Position numbers and translations under genes: made by a program. The notes below the pieces were generated by a model. The model saw only the letters and a list, made by a program, of their open reading frames with translations. It had not been told where the DNA came from and ran no database searches. From UBA1268 sp002694955 (GTDB lineage Bacteria; Planctomycetota; Planctomycetia; Pirellulales; UBA1268), in assembly GCA_028066355.1 (NCBI GenBank), contig JALCBP010000005.1, positions 13,449 through 77,448 of the forward strand: DNA of 64,000 bases, given 5' to 3'. Shown here piece after piece: positions 9,761 to 19,656 of this stretch. Positions within the stretch are counted from its first letter, which is position 1; every line of letters starts with the position of its first letter.

Positions 9761-11677
9761 GTGACCGATACTAAGTATGTACTTACGACGGGACTTGTTC
9801 TCGTTGAGGACGTTCTCACAGCAGGTCCAAGAATGCCTCCCCTTCCAAATATTCTGACGCTTCTCAAACTACACCGTTCAACAAACGGATTAACAGAAGA
9901 AGAAGTTGAGGCTATTGCTTCACGTGCGTCAGTGGTCACATTTGAAGCGGACTCACACCTCCACTCCTTGGAAAGTCCATTTGAAGATCTGCTGCTTATC
10001 ATCAGTGGTGCAGCTCGTATCTGGATTCCGGGAGCAGACGAGCTTCCTCATACCGTGCAGATGATCGGTCGTAGTAATCAATTTGGATTGCTTGCACTCT
10101 TCCGTGATGATCCATTGCCAGTCAATGCTGATATCACTCAGAATGTAACTGGGCTGACTATCAAGCGGCAGGATGCTATTGATTTACTCAACCAAGTCCC
10201 ACGGTGGCACCGAAATCTTTTAGGTGCACTGGGCATGAGAATTCACCAAGCATTTACACCAAAACGAATTGGTCATCGTCCTCGTGTCATCGCCATTCTT
10301 CATGCAAGTGAAGAATATCGCAGTCTCTCAAGTACGCTTATTCGTCGACTTCAATCGCTCGGTGAAGATGTCACTGTCATCTCTGACAACAAAACGACGC
10401 TAGCTACAGCGGATCGCACGATTAATCTTCTTGATAAACATGAACAGATACGTAATCCAAATGAAATTCGCTCAGAAGCATCTGCGTGGATCAGTGTTGA
10501 ACGATGTATTCTTGATATTCATCTCAATACAAACACTGAATATCTAGCCGAAGTCCTTCAGGACGCTGACGCCATTTATTGTTGTTTTGATTCGAGTATT
10601 TCCCGAGAAACTGAGGGCCTTCTTTTCAAACTTTCTGAATGCTACCCTACTATTAGAAACAAGACCTCACTTGTTCGAATTCTTCGAAACACGCAACAAG
10701 TGGCTGACTCTTTAAGCAATCTTCGTTCAATCTGCAGAGGTGACTTCAAAGTTCACTGGGATGGATTTGGACAGTCGCCACACACTACACGAAAGAGTGG
10801 CATTGAACGAATTGTTCGCCACCTTCGTGGTTCGAGCATAGGCTTCGCACTTGGTGGTGGCGCAGCACGAGGCATGGCACATCTCGGTGTTCTGAGTGTT
10901 CTCGATGAAGAGGGTATCCCTGTCGATTTTCTTTCTGGTACGAGTGCCGGTGCACTTACCGGTATCCCATATGCTGCTGGGTACGATAGCGCATGGTTGA
11001 TTGAAACATTTGCCCAGGATTTGAAACCAAATAAAAAGTACGGTTTTGTCCCCTACGGTGACGCCTGGTATATGATTGGAAAATTTCGTCGCGGTGGCTG
11101 GGAGGAGATGCTTCGTTCACATCTTTCAACCTGGACTCTTGAGCAACTGATTCTTCCGTTTACTTCAGTTACAGCCGACCTTGTGACTGCAGAACAAGTG
11201 CATCGCTCCCATGGAGATGCCGCCAATGCAATTCTCGAAAGTATTAATCTTCCTGGTGTTTCGCAACCTATCTGTCGGGATGGCATGGCGCTTGTCGATG
11301 GTGGAATACTTAATAATGTTCCAGCTGATGTACTGGTAAATCAGGGAGCAACTTTCATTGTTGCTGTCGATGTTTCTGCAAAAATCGGACATTCATTTGT
11401 AGGAAATACACCTGAAACACCTACTGAAGAAATGAACATACCGAACATGTTTCAGACTTTAGGACGAGTACGAGCTGCTCAAGATAGAAACATTCGAAAA
11501 ATGGGTGCAGGAGATGCTGATCTTACTATCGAACCAGATGTCTCAGCCTTTCAACTGACTGATTTCCAAAATGCATCTGCTATTGCGCACCAAGGTGTTA
11601 TTGCGACTCGCAAAATGTTACCTCAGCTAAGAACTCTTTTGAAACAGTTGGATTCTGATCTTTTTCCGTACGCTTAG
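9761..11677 (+). CDS. Cyclic nucleotide-binding patatin-like phospholipase (NTE-like)
   Basis: Two-domain protein of 638 residues from the GTG at 9761. A cNMP-binding-like beta-roll covers about residues 40-155. A middle region (about 170-340, beginning RPRVIAILHASEEYRSL) follows. A patatin phospholipase domain then has the oxyanion loop GFALGGGAARGMAHLG from residue 361, nucleophile Ser395 in GTSAG and the catalytic Asp513 in VDGGILNNVPADV. The layout matches bacterial relatives of neuropathy target esterase, serine hydrolases acting on phospholipids or lysophospholipids. ATG 9833 (MPPLPNILTLLK) is an equally plausible start; the GTG-proximal residues carry no recognisable signal. No transmembrane helix is obvious. 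Confidence 0.88.
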   Translation: MTDTKYVLTTGLVLVEDVLTAGPRMPPLPNILTLLKLHRSTNGLTEEEVEAIASRASVVTFEADSHLHSLESPFEDLLLIISGAARIWIPGADELPHTVQMIGRSNQFGLLALFRDDPLPVNADITQNVTGLTIKRQDAIDLLNQVPRWHRNLLGALGMRIHQAFTPKRIGHRPRVIAILHASEEYRSLSSTLIRRLQSLGEDVTVISDNKTTLATADRTINLLDKHEQIRNPNEIRSEASAWISVERCILDIHLNTNTEYLAEVLQDADAIYCCFDSSISRETEGLLFKLSECYPTIRNKTSLVRILRNTQQVADSLSNLRSICRGDFKVHWDGFGQSPHTTRKSGIERIVRHLRGSSIGFALGGGAARGMAHLGVLSVLDEEGIPVDFLSGTSAGALTGIPYAAGYDSAWLIETFAQDLKPNKKYGFVPYGDAWYMIGKFRRGGWEEMLRSHLSTWTLEQLILPFTSVTADLVTAEQVHRSHGDAANAILESINLPGVSQPICRDGMALVDGGILNNVPADVLVNQGATFIVAVDVSAKIGHSFVGNTPETPTEEMNIPNMFQTLGRVRAAQDRNIRKMGAGDADLTIEPDVSAFQLTDFQNASAIAHQGVIATRKMLPQLRTLLKQLDSDLFPYA

Positions 11678-11858
11678 GCCTGTCATTTTGTTGTCTTCAG
11701 AACATATCGCCTCAATCGATTAGTGGAGGAAATCTTCTTCCTTATATTCTTATGGAAAATATCTCAATAAACATCCCATGAAGAAATTACACGATCGAAG
11801 GGAGTTCTAAACCTATATCAATTCAGGATGATAATCGACTTGGTTCTCTTCGTGACTG

Positions 11859-13298
11859 TCATGAAACATGACCTCGTCGGTGCTCTAAAAGTTGCCGTGT
11901 TTCCCTTGCACTGTCTTCCGTAATCTCATACGTAGACATAATCATCAGTGCAATCGTTGATGTAATGATCGGAATAAATACATCAAATACTCGCAGATAG
12001 AAAAGTGTCTTTTCGCCCTGCACGACTATCTCTGTTGATCCGGGCTGTGGGGTAATGAAACCAGATGCAACAAGCAGGTAACCGCTTACTAAAAGCGCTA
12101 ATGCCATACCAACTTTGACCATCCACCAATAGATTGCACCAAAGACACCTTCCCTTCGCTTATTTGAACCAAGTTCATCGTAATCACAAACATCTGAAAT
12201 CATTGAACCCATAAGCGTAAAAAGCGACCCTGTACCGAATGCAACAAACGGACACGAGGCAAGTAGCCAATATGGATATTCTGGGTTATAGCCAATCCAT
12301 TTCATTGCATACCCTAAAATAGAAAGTGAAATTGTGACCAAAAAAGTTCGTCGCTTTCCAATTTTTTCTGAAATCAATGCCGTCAATGGAATGACACCAA
12401 CAGTGCAAATCGCCGTCAGTGAACCCCATTGGCCATTTAATTGCCCAGCTGCCTGATTATCACCATTAAACAGGTAATAAATCATCACATACAGCGCAAA
12501 CGAGATGCCCAATTGATATCCATTAAAAACAAGAAACGTTGCAGCACAAAGCTTTGCGAACGGCTTACATCGCACAGCCGTCACTAGGCCCTGAAAAAAA
12601 ATAGAAAGGTTACTGAAGACACTCCGCCTCTCTACTGGCTTAGGTTCTGGAATATCAGCAATCCGCTCTCGGCAGAATAAAGCTGGTACGACACCAAGTA
12701 TGACTATTGCTCCTCCAAACCAGATACCTAAAACACTTGCACCATGGACCTTATTTTCAAAACTCGACATGATCCACCAAATCCATGGAGCCCCAATCCA
12801 CGCCAACTGTCCCGCTGTATTGGCAAAAGCATGAAGGCGTGTTCGCTCATGATAGTCAGGTGTCATCTCGTACCCAAATGCTACAAACGGGGTTGCGTAC
12901 ACTGTATACGTCAAAAAATAGAGAATCGAACCAAGTAGAAAAAACCAGAAATAGAATGCCTTTGTCTGTCCATCCGGGAACTGCCACATCCCTGCAAAGA
13001 CAAGACCAGCCGTAATAGCCCCAAGAAAAATATATGGTCGTCTGCGGCCCCATCGCGAACGCGTATTATCCGACACATAACCCATCAGTGGGTCCGAAAC
13101 TGCATCAAAGATCCTCGGGATAAACCCAATGATCCCAACGAGTCTTGGGTCAAGACCTATACCCAAATTAAGCACAACCATCATGGCCGGCATTGCAGCT
13201 GCTTGCAGGTTATTAACTAGCATCCCTGCGGCATAAGCAACTTTCTGACCAAGTGGTATCAGGTCGCTGGTACAAGCGGAACGAGTAACGCTGCTCAT
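11859..13298 (-). CDS. GPH-family MFS sugar:cation symporter
   Basis: Twelve-helix transporter of 479 residues in the glycoside-pentoside-hexuronide:cation symporter group (MelB-like, MFS_2). The diagnostic N-terminal motif is present around residues 63-85: FDAVSDPLMGYVSDNTRS followed by RWGRRRP. Helix pairs and a central cytoplasmic loop (about residues 215-235) are clear. Such proteins import mono- or oligosaccharides or uronides with Na+ or H+. It is convergent with the patatin gene and lies directly downstream of three secreted sulfatases on the same strand, which suggests uptake of desulfated sugars, though the substrate is inferred only from context. Confidence 0.88.
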   Translation of the reverse strand: MSSVTRSACTSDLIPLGQKVAYAAGMLVNNLQAAAMPAMMVVLNLGIGLDPRLVGIIGFIPRIFDAVSDPLMGYVSDNTRSRWGRRRPYIFLGAITAGLVFAGMWQFPDGQTKAFYFWFFLLGSILYFLTYTVYATPFVAFGYEMTPDYHERTRLHAFANTAGQLAWIGAPWIWWIMSSFENKVHGASVLGIWFGGAIVILGVVPALFCRERIADIPEPKPVERRSVFSNLSIFFQGLVTAVRCKPFAKLCAATFLVFNGYQLGISFALYVMIYYLFNGDNQAAGQLNGQWGSLTAICTVGVIPLTALISEKIGKRRTFLVTISLSILGYAMKWIGYNPEYPYWLLASCPFVAFGTGSLFTLMGSMISDVCDYDELGSNKRREGVFGAIYWWMVKVGMALALLVSGYLLVASGFITPQPGSTEIVVQGEKTLFYLRVFDVFIPIITSTIALMIMSTYEITEDSARETRQLLEHRRGHVS

Positions 13299-13513
13299 CG
13301 AATTGCTACTCTTTCACTTATTGAACTACCGAGCTGCTTGAAATCAACTTGCAGACAAAAGAGGTAGAACAATTTTTATATTCCGGAACTAATATCTGAG
13401 TGGAACCTCCAAACCCCCACACCAACCAAGCAGATTACTCTAGAAAATCTCAACTTTGCAAATACACCGTACTTTCTGAGAATATTTGAAAGCAAACAAT
13501 GTATGCAATTCCG

Positions 13514-14941
13514 CTATTTCTTCAGCTTTTTCTTACGTTCTGATATTTTTTTAAATTCTGGCTCTCCTGACCTTGGGAGCCATCGACGTAATTTGTCTTT
13601 AATTAACTTATATCGAGGGTCATCTGCGAGATTATGAAATTCATCTGGGTCACTCCGATGATCATAAAGTTCTTCTGCACCGTCCTCATATGTTATGAGC
13701 CGCCAAGAATGACTCCTTACAGCGTGATTTCCAAAATATGAAGATGTAATTGCTGGCCTGTCTCTTACTGTTTTGGAATTCTCAAGTTGGGGAACCAGGG
13801 AAATTCCTTCGAGTTTTTTATTCTCTGGAAGACTACATAAGTCAATGAGCGTTGGATAAATATCGATCAGACTTACCGACTGTTCGCACGGGATATCAGG
13901 TACGATACCCGGCCCAGAAATAAGAAGTGGCACCCGTGTTGACTCTTCCCATAAGGTACGTTTTGCCCAATGGTGTTTTTCACCAAGGTGAAAACCATGA
14001 TCACTCCACAGTACAACATAGGTGTTTTCTGCATGTGGGCTCGCTCGAAGTGCATCAACTACAAGACCGACACATGAATCCACAAAACTAATCGAAGCAA
14101 GATAAGCTTGAGTTAAGCCTCGCTGCTTCCCGTACTTGAGAACTTCCTTATGGGTTGGAGCAACTGCGTAACTATTAATATTCAAGAAATTTTTTGGTAC
14201 ATCATCAAGATCCCAACTGGGAATTTGCGGCAGGCTGATCGACTCAATGTCATATTGCTGAAACCAGCAGGGCGGAGCAAAAAGGGGCACATGTGGACGA
14301 AAAAAACCGACTGACAGAAAAAATGGGCTTTTCGAATCGCTCTGAAGAAAACTAACCGCCTTCTGCGCTAATTTGAAATCAGCCATTTCGGCATCTGCAT
14401 CGGGGTATTGACCCCAATCCCAAGCACCGCTCCACTGCGAAGGCCTGTTTATTACATTTCGGGGACGTCGACCCTTTTCTCGTCCCAGTGATTGATCAAT
14501 CGCATCAGCGAGCCGACCGGTGAATCCGTGATGAAGCACTTTTCCACCAGACAACGTGTAATATCCGTGATCTTTAAAATACCGTTGCACTGTTGGAACA
14601 TCATCAAGCGCGGGTAATTCGTCATATCGTGGCCCAATTTCGTAACTACCATGCGTTGTTGGAGCAACCCCCGACATGACACTGACACGTGATGAAGAAC
14701 AAACAGGCACGGCACAGTGTGCATTACTGAAGTTCCTTCCTCGCTTTGCGAGCTCATCCATGTTTGGAGTTGATACGTCTGGATGTCCCCTAAGAAAACC
14801 AGTCCAGTCATTCAGATCATCTATGCAAATCATTACGACATTCGGCTGCGCAGCACTACAAGAAGAATTGTGATTCCAAATGAGTTCAGAAAAACAACAG
14901 ACAAGTAGTAAAGTGCAGCGATACATAGTTCTTCTCCGCAT
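13514..14941 (-). CDS. Secreted sulfatase, iduronate-2-sulfatase-like, unusual active-site motif
   Basis: Sulfatase of 475 residues with an N-terminal signal (a second ATG at codon 6, position 14926, may be the start). Metal-site Asp residues occur in MICIDDLNDW, and LWSDHGFHLGEKHHW matches the iduronate-2-sulfatase branch. The active-site motif reads CSSSRVSVMSG with Cys81 as the candidate formylglycine, so the usual proline of C-x-P-x-R is replaced by serine. The C-terminal GAEELYDHRSDPDEFHNLA is conserved with the other sulfatases here. The protein ends in a Lys-rich tail. It is the last of three consecutive minus-strand sulfatases. Conversion by a formylglycine-generating enzyme (none in the window) is not assured. 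Confidence 0.88.
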   Translation of the reverse strand: MRRRTMYRCTLLLVCCFSELIWNHNSSCSAAQPNVVMICIDDLNDWTGFLRGHPDVSTPNMDELAKRGRNFSNAHCAVPVCSSSRVSVMSGVAPTTHGSYEIGPRYDELPALDDVPTVQRYFKDHGYYTLSGGKVLHHGFTGRLADAIDQSLGREKGRRPRNVINRPSQWSGAWDWGQYPDADAEMADFKLAQKAVSFLQSDSKSPFFLSVGFFRPHVPLFAPPCWFQQYDIESISLPQIPSWDLDDVPKNFLNINSYAVAPTHKEVLKYGKQRGLTQAYLASISFVDSCVGLVVDALRASPHAENTYVVLWSDHGFHLGEKHHWAKRTLWEESTRVPLLISGPGIVPDIPCEQSVSLIDIYPTLIDLCSLPENKKLEGISLVPQLENSKTVRDRPAITSSYFGNHAVRSHSWRLITYEDGAEELYDHRSDPDEFHNLADDPRYKLIKDKLRRWLPRSGEPEFKKISERKKKLKK

Positions 14942-15033
14942 CGAACAAATGAGATTCTTACTTGATCGTGGACAAACTGAGTGGGCTTTCCTTAAGCACG
15001 CTGCACGAACCTACAATGCGACAACAAAAAAAC

Positions 15034-16500
15034 CTACATGCCCACCTGTAAGCAAAGGTTTAGCGACTTTGCAATATTTGGTTGTTCCGCAAACGCATCA
15101 CTATTTTCAATAGAATACTTTTTTAACGCCTTGGCTAGCGCACGCGTCACGGCTTCGCTCCCCGGGCGTCCAAAGAAATTATGCAGTTCATCAGGATCTT
15201 GTTGACCATCAAAGAGCCAGGGGCGATCATCTACAGAAAGCACTAACTTATAGCGTGAATCAACTACACAGATCCAACTAGCCTTTGTTCCCGCATTTCG
15301 GAGAAAGGTATATTCCGTTGTCTTCTCAGAATTCCTATCGATCAGTGCTTTTGATAAATCTCTACCCTGAAGTTCCATTGCTGGGGAATTGTGGCCCGCT
15401 AAACAAAGAAGTGTCGGTGTAATGTCAACGGTACCAACCGGTTGCTTATAAACGAGCCCGGCAGGCAAACTATCAGGAAGTCGCATGAGCATTGGAACTC
15501 GTGCAGAACCTTCATATGGATTTCCTTTATTGAGTCGATCGTGCTCATAACAAAGATCGCCATGATCTGAGGTCATCATAATTATTGTTGAATCGAGTTC
15601 ACCATTCGCTTCTAAAGCCTGAAATAAGCGGCCAATATTATCGTCAAGGCACTTCACCATACCAAAGTACTGTCTCATCTGATCAGGACGAAATGTTGCA
15701 TGCCCTTTTTCATCCCCCAACCACTTTGGCCCGGGTACATCATCCAGACCATACGTCCGTGGCGGCAGGAACCGTAGATGATCAAACATCGCATCGTATG
15801 GACTACGTACGGTATTGGGACCATGAGGATCGGGATAACTCACAACGGCAAGAAACGGGCTGTCTTTGGTTCCATTAATAAACTCAATACAGCGATCTGT
15901 AAGAAAGTCTGTGGAGAATGTTTTCTCATCAGCATTATCAAGACTATAAGAGGGATCGCCTTGTTTACCTCGAGAAGCCACCTCGGCACCGGTCTTGGTG
16001 AGTTGAAATTTTTTCCAGTGTCCACGATTGAACATAAACTGTTTATCGACAAAACCACCGTCGATTTCAGGCGACCATTCCGGCTTCCCTGCACCTCCGA
16101 GATGCCATTTTCCAATAAACCCTGTTTCGTATCCCGATTCATTCAGTATTGAAGCAAGCGTTGGAATATCTGTTCTAAGTTTGCAATTATTTGTTGGCAC
16201 ACCGGTATTCTGTGGATAGAGACCGGTAATCATCGCCGCCCGACAGGGTGAACAGACCGGCGCAGTTGCATAGGCTCGAGTACAGATCACCCCCTCGCTC
16301 GCAAGCCTATCGATATTAGGTGTCTTAACAATGACTCCAGGCCCCCACATCTCAGCCTGTTCTTTGGGCAAATGATCTCGATAACAGCCAAGCGTTCTAA
16401 AGTTATGCTCATCTGTAACTATCAGCAAAATATTTGGAGACTCTTCGGCTCGTACCGCGTGGAAACTAGCCAGTAGTAGAAAGACAGTCAAAAATCTCAT
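15034..16500 (-). CDS. Secreted sulfatase (arylsulfatase-type)
   Basis: Sulfatase of 488 residues with a clear signal peptide (about 1-18, ending in RAEE). The canonical signature CSPCRAAMITG carries Cys83 as the formylglycine precursor. Other sites are IVTDEHNFRTLG near the N-terminus and MTSDHGDLCYEHDRLNKG near residue 310. The latter differs from the iduronate-2-sulfatase type motifs of its two neighbours, so this is a different sulfatase subfamily. Gaps to the adjacent sulfatase genes are about 90-100 bases, compatible with one transcript. The substrate is unknown; secreted planctomycete sulfatases commonly act on algal sulfated polysaccharides. Confidence 0.9.
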   Translation of the reverse strand: MRFLTVFLLLASFHAVRAEESPNILLIVTDEHNFRTLGCYRDHLPKEQAEMWGPGVIVKTPNIDRLASEGVICTRAYATAPVCSPCRAAMITGLYPQNTGVPTNNCKLRTDIPTLASILNESGYETGFIGKWHLGGAGKPEWSPEIDGGFVDKQFMFNRGHWKKFQLTKTGAEVASRGKQGDPSYSLDNADEKTFSTDFLTDRCIEFINGTKDSPFLAVVSYPDPHGPNTVRSPYDAMFDHLRFLPPRTYGLDDVPGPKWLGDEKGHATFRPDQMRQYFGMVKCLDDNIGRLFQALEANGELDSTIIMMTSDHGDLCYEHDRLNKGNPYEGSARVPMLMRLPDSLPAGLVYKQPVGTVDITPTLLCLAGHNSPAMELQGRDLSKALIDRNSEKTTEYTFLRNAGTKASWICVVDSRYKLVLSVDDRPWLFDGQQDPDELHNFFGRPGSEAVTRALAKALKKYSIENSDAFAEQPNIAKSLNLCLQVGM

Positions 16501-16597
16501 ATCGCCCTTTTTTAAACACTTCTATTAAAACTGATCTGTGTATCCTTTTTCCAAAGACCCCACAGCGAAAAAGTACCGTCTTGAATAAACTCTACCA

Positions 16598-18091
16598 TCA
16601 CAATCTTTTTGGTTGAAATGGCGTCAGAGGAATTTTTCCAGATGCACGTTCATGTAATGCCTTACGGAGTCGCTCTATTACAGCAGAATTTCTCGGATCT
16701 GGATCAGCAGCTAAGTTGTGGAATTCCATTGGATCAGCGTGATGATCATAGAGCTCTACCCCGGCCTCTCCCTCAGCCCATTCTGTATACCGCCAACGAC
16801 GATCGCGAATACTGCATCCCATGACTGGTTGTGGTAGACGTGCGTCTGCAGGCCGTAAAACTTGTGTCACCGCATAACCATCCCATGGCATGAGTGGGTC
16901 AGCTAAAAGTGGGCTCAAGTCCCGACCAGGTAATCCGCTCGGTGAGTCTACTTTTGCAAGAGAAGTAAGGGAGGGATATATGTCAATAAACTCAACTACT
17001 CGCCGACAAACCTGACCGTTTCCGGCCTTATCTGGAGCCCGGATAATCAACGGTGCACGTGCCGACTGCTCAAAGAGAGTGCGCTTCTGCCAAACCCCAA
17101 GATGATCCCCAAGATGATATCCGTGGTCACTCCACAGCACGACAATCGTATTATCAGTGAGTTTGAAATGATCGAGGGCATCGAGCAGACGGCCAACTTG
17201 TGCATCAACAAATGAAACACAGGCGTAGTAGGCCTGTGTTGCCTTGATCAAGATGTCCTTCTCGAGTCCGTAATGTGGTTCTGAACAATTATGAGCAAAG
17301 GCTGCGATCGGTATATCCTCGCGATCATCCAGTGGGGCATACGGAATCTGTAAGTTTGCATTTGAATAAAGATCAAAATATTTCTTTGGAGCTATGTATG
17401 GTGTATGTGGACGAAAAAATCCAACAGCTAAGAAAAATGGGCTCGACTTATTTGTATTCATTATTTGTATAGCTTCTGTGGCGATCATGCCGTCTGTCTG
17501 CTCATCGTCATTTCCTTCTGCCGCGAGCCAACTGAGTGCTGCTGAGATTTTCTTATGCGGTTCTGTATTAAAAACCAGTTCCTCTTCAGCGGTATCTCGA
17601 CCTTTCGGGTTGACCACACACATCCAAGACGGCGGATCATCAAGGCCGTTGGTTCCTATTGACGCTGGAACGTTGTAGTGAAAAATCTTGCCCACACGGG
17701 CAACATAATATCCAGCCTGCTGAAATGCTTGAGGCAGCGTGATGACATCTGGAATTTCTTCCCTGAAGTGTCGATCGAGGTCATAGACTTTTATCTGATC
17801 TGGACGGAGACCAGTTAGAAGAGAAGCCCTCGTTGGATTGCATAGTGGCAACTGATTATAAGCCCGCTGAAAACATACCCCTGTCGCTGCGAGCCGATCA
17901 ATATTTGGTGTCTTCGCCACTTGATCACCGTAGCAACCGAGTGTGCATGCAAGGTCATCTATAGCAATAAACAGGACATTGGGCTTCGAGACCTGCTTCA
18001 ACTCTGCACAAGGAGCAGATTCGCATATCAAAAAAAGGAGGACGAGGAGTGTCCATAAAAATTTTAACAAAACGCTCTCCAATGCGGTCAT
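16598..18091 (-). CDS. Secreted sulfatase, iduronate-2-sulfatase-like
   Basis: Sulfatase of 497 residues with a long N-terminal signal segment (about residues 8-29, ending SAPCAE). The active site is CNPTRASLLTG with Cys84; FIAIDDLACTLGCYGD holds the metal-binding Asp pair. LWSDHGYHLGDHLGVWQKR and VELYDHHADPMEFHNLA match the iduronate-2-sulfatase branch. It is the first of three minus-strand sulfatase genes followed by the GPH symporter, and probably heads that transcript. The 194 bases upstream, to the aminotransferase end, would have to contain the promoter; no convincing sigma70 boxes were found there. Confidence 0.91.
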   Translation of the reverse strand: MTALESVLLKFLWTLLVLLFLICESAPCAELKQVSKPNVLFIAIDDLACTLGCYGDQVAKTPNIDRLAATGVCFQRAYNQLPLCNPTRASLLTGLRPDQIKVYDLDRHFREEIPDVITLPQAFQQAGYYVARVGKIFHYNVPASIGTNGLDDPPSWMCVVNPKGRDTAEEELVFNTEPHKKISAALSWLAAEGNDDEQTDGMIATEAIQIMNTNKSSPFFLAVGFFRPHTPYIAPKKYFDLYSNANLQIPYAPLDDREDIPIAAFAHNCSEPHYGLEKDILIKATQAYYACVSFVDAQVGRLLDALDHFKLTDNTIVVLWSDHGYHLGDHLGVWQKRTLFEQSARAPLIIRAPDKAGNGQVCRRVVEFIDIYPSLTSLAKVDSPSGLPGRDLSPLLADPLMPWDGYAVTQVLRPADARLPQPVMGCSIRDRRWRYTEWAEGEAGVELYDHHADPMEFHNLAADPDPRNSAVIERLRKALHERASGKIPLTPFQPKRL

Positions 18092-18285
18092 ATCTTTCCG
18101 TGCCCAGAAACTAATCTAGCAACTTTACACGCACGCAACTCAAAAAGCATCTCTTAAGATGAGCCGACTCAAATGATTGGGCCACACACTGCTGCCTAGA
18201 TGAGCAAACGATAATCGATCAAATACATACCTTACTGGAAACAGCGTTTGATACATCTGACATTGTTACGTGCGTTATAATACTG

Positions 18286-19656
18286 TCACTCAAGACTGGC
18301 TAAAGCATCTTCAACAACCACAAGTCCTTCGTTTAAATCTTCTTCACTGATCGTTAGTGGAACAAGAAAACGAAGGACATTTCCGTGGGTGCCACAAGCC
18401 ATGAGGATTAATCCGTGTTCATAGGCATATTGAACAACTGCTTGAGCAGCAGCCTTGTCGGGCTGCTTTGTTTCTTGGTCAGACACAAGTTCAATAGCAC
18501 GCATTGGACCAAGACCTCGTGTTTGGCCGATACAATTGAAGCGGTTGGCAAACACTTCGAGTTTTTGACGTAAGACCTCTCCAATCTGGCGAGCATGTGC
18601 GAGAACCGATGGATCTTCAAACCGATCAAGGACCGCATGCGATGCAGCGCACGCAAGAGGATTTCCGCAGTAGGTGCCCCCAACACCACCGAGCCCAACA
18701 GCATCAATCACCTCTGCCCGACCCGTTACGGCCGAAAGAGGAAGGCCGTTTGCTAATCCCTTCGCCATCACAACAAGGTCAGGGGTAACGTTCAGTTGAT
18801 GACATGCCAGCAGACTACCCGTCCTTCCAAACCCAGTCTGGACTTCATCGAAAATAAGAACAACCCCGTGCTCATCACACCATTGACGCAACATCTCAAG
18901 AAACGGTGCCGGGGCCGGCACAAATCCACCCTCACCAGCAACAGGCTCAATAATGACCGCCGCAACATTTTGTTCACCAATCTGGGCTCGTGCCATCTCA
19001 GCAAACGAATTAAACACCTCTCGGCAGAAACACCGCTCGAGCGGACATTCAGATTCCTGTGGACACCGCCCCGGATCTCCTTGCACTCCAGGCCATCGAT
19101 AAAAATCAGGGTATGGAGCTCGATATACCTCGGCCGGAAATGGAGCAAATCCACTTTTATAAGGATGAGCCTTTGCAGTAAGTGCCATCGCCATGTACGT
19201 ACGGCCATGATATCCATGCTCAAACGCAATAACCGCCTGGCGACCAGTTTTCACACGGGCAAACTTAATCGCGTTCTCAACAGCTTCCGCACCAGAGTTT
19301 GCCAAAAATGTTTTGCAGGGAGCAGCTTTTGGTAACAGTGCATTCAGCCGCTCCGCGAGACGTATATACCCTTCGTACGCAACAACGTTGATGCTCGTAT
19401 GAACAAATTTTTCAGCCTGTTCCGCAACAGCTTGCATCACTGACTCATCACGGTGACCAAGATTTGTGACACCAATACCACTTGAAAAATCCAAGAATGA
19501 ATTACCGTCGACATCTGTAACCACAGACCCTTTCGCATGGGATGCGATAACAGGAGTAGTATGGAACGGTCCCGGCGAAACGTGTGCATGCCGCACCTTA
19601 TTCAGTTCTCTTGAACGAGGACCTGGTATCTCTGTTTTCAGACAAATGGAAGGCAT
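18286..19656 (-). CDS. Class III aminotransferase, 4-aminobutyrate aminotransferase-like
   Basis: PLP-dependent fold-type I aminotransferase of 456 residues, close to the usual length. Seen are the cofactor loop FLANSGAEAVENAIKFAR (about 117-134), the FEHGYHGRTYMAMALT segment, the Asp-containing LIFDEVQTGFGRTG and the Schiff-base Lys299 in VVMAKGLANGLPLSAV. The pattern resembles GabT: transfer of the amino group of 4-aminobutyrate or a related omega-amino acid to 2-oxoglutarate. A short Cys-rich stretch (CPQESECPLERCFC, about 198-211) sits after the aromatic PYPDFYRWPG. No succinate-semialdehyde dehydrogenase gene is nearby, so the exact substrate is uncertain. Minus strand, upstream of the sulfatases. 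Confidence 0.85.
   Translation of the reverse strand: MPSICLKTEIPGPRSRELNKVRHAHVSPGPFHTTPVIASHAKGSVVTDVDGNSFLDFSSGIGVTNLGHRDESVMQAVAEQAEKFVHTSINVVAYEGYIRLAERLNALLPKAAPCKTFLANSGAEAVENAIKFARVKTGRQAVIAFEHGYHGRTYMAMALTAKAHPYKSGFAPFPAEVYRAPYPDFYRWPGVQGDPGRCPQESECPLERCFCREVFNSFAEMARAQIGEQNVAAVIIEPVAGEGGFVPAPAPFLEMLRQWCDEHGVVLIFDEVQTGFGRTGSLLACHQLNVTPDLVVMAKGLANGLPLSAVTGRAEVIDAVGLGGVGGTYCGNPLACAASHAVLDRFEDPSVLAHARQIGEVLRQKLEVFANRFNCIGQTRGLGPMRAIELVSDQETKQPDKAAAQAVVQYAYEHGLILMACGTHGNVLRFLVPLTISEEDLNEGLVVVEDALASLE

Noticed and set aside
18796..19335. 179-codon + strand frame opposite the aminotransferase
   Set aside because: Lies entirely within a well-supported gene and shows no family motif.
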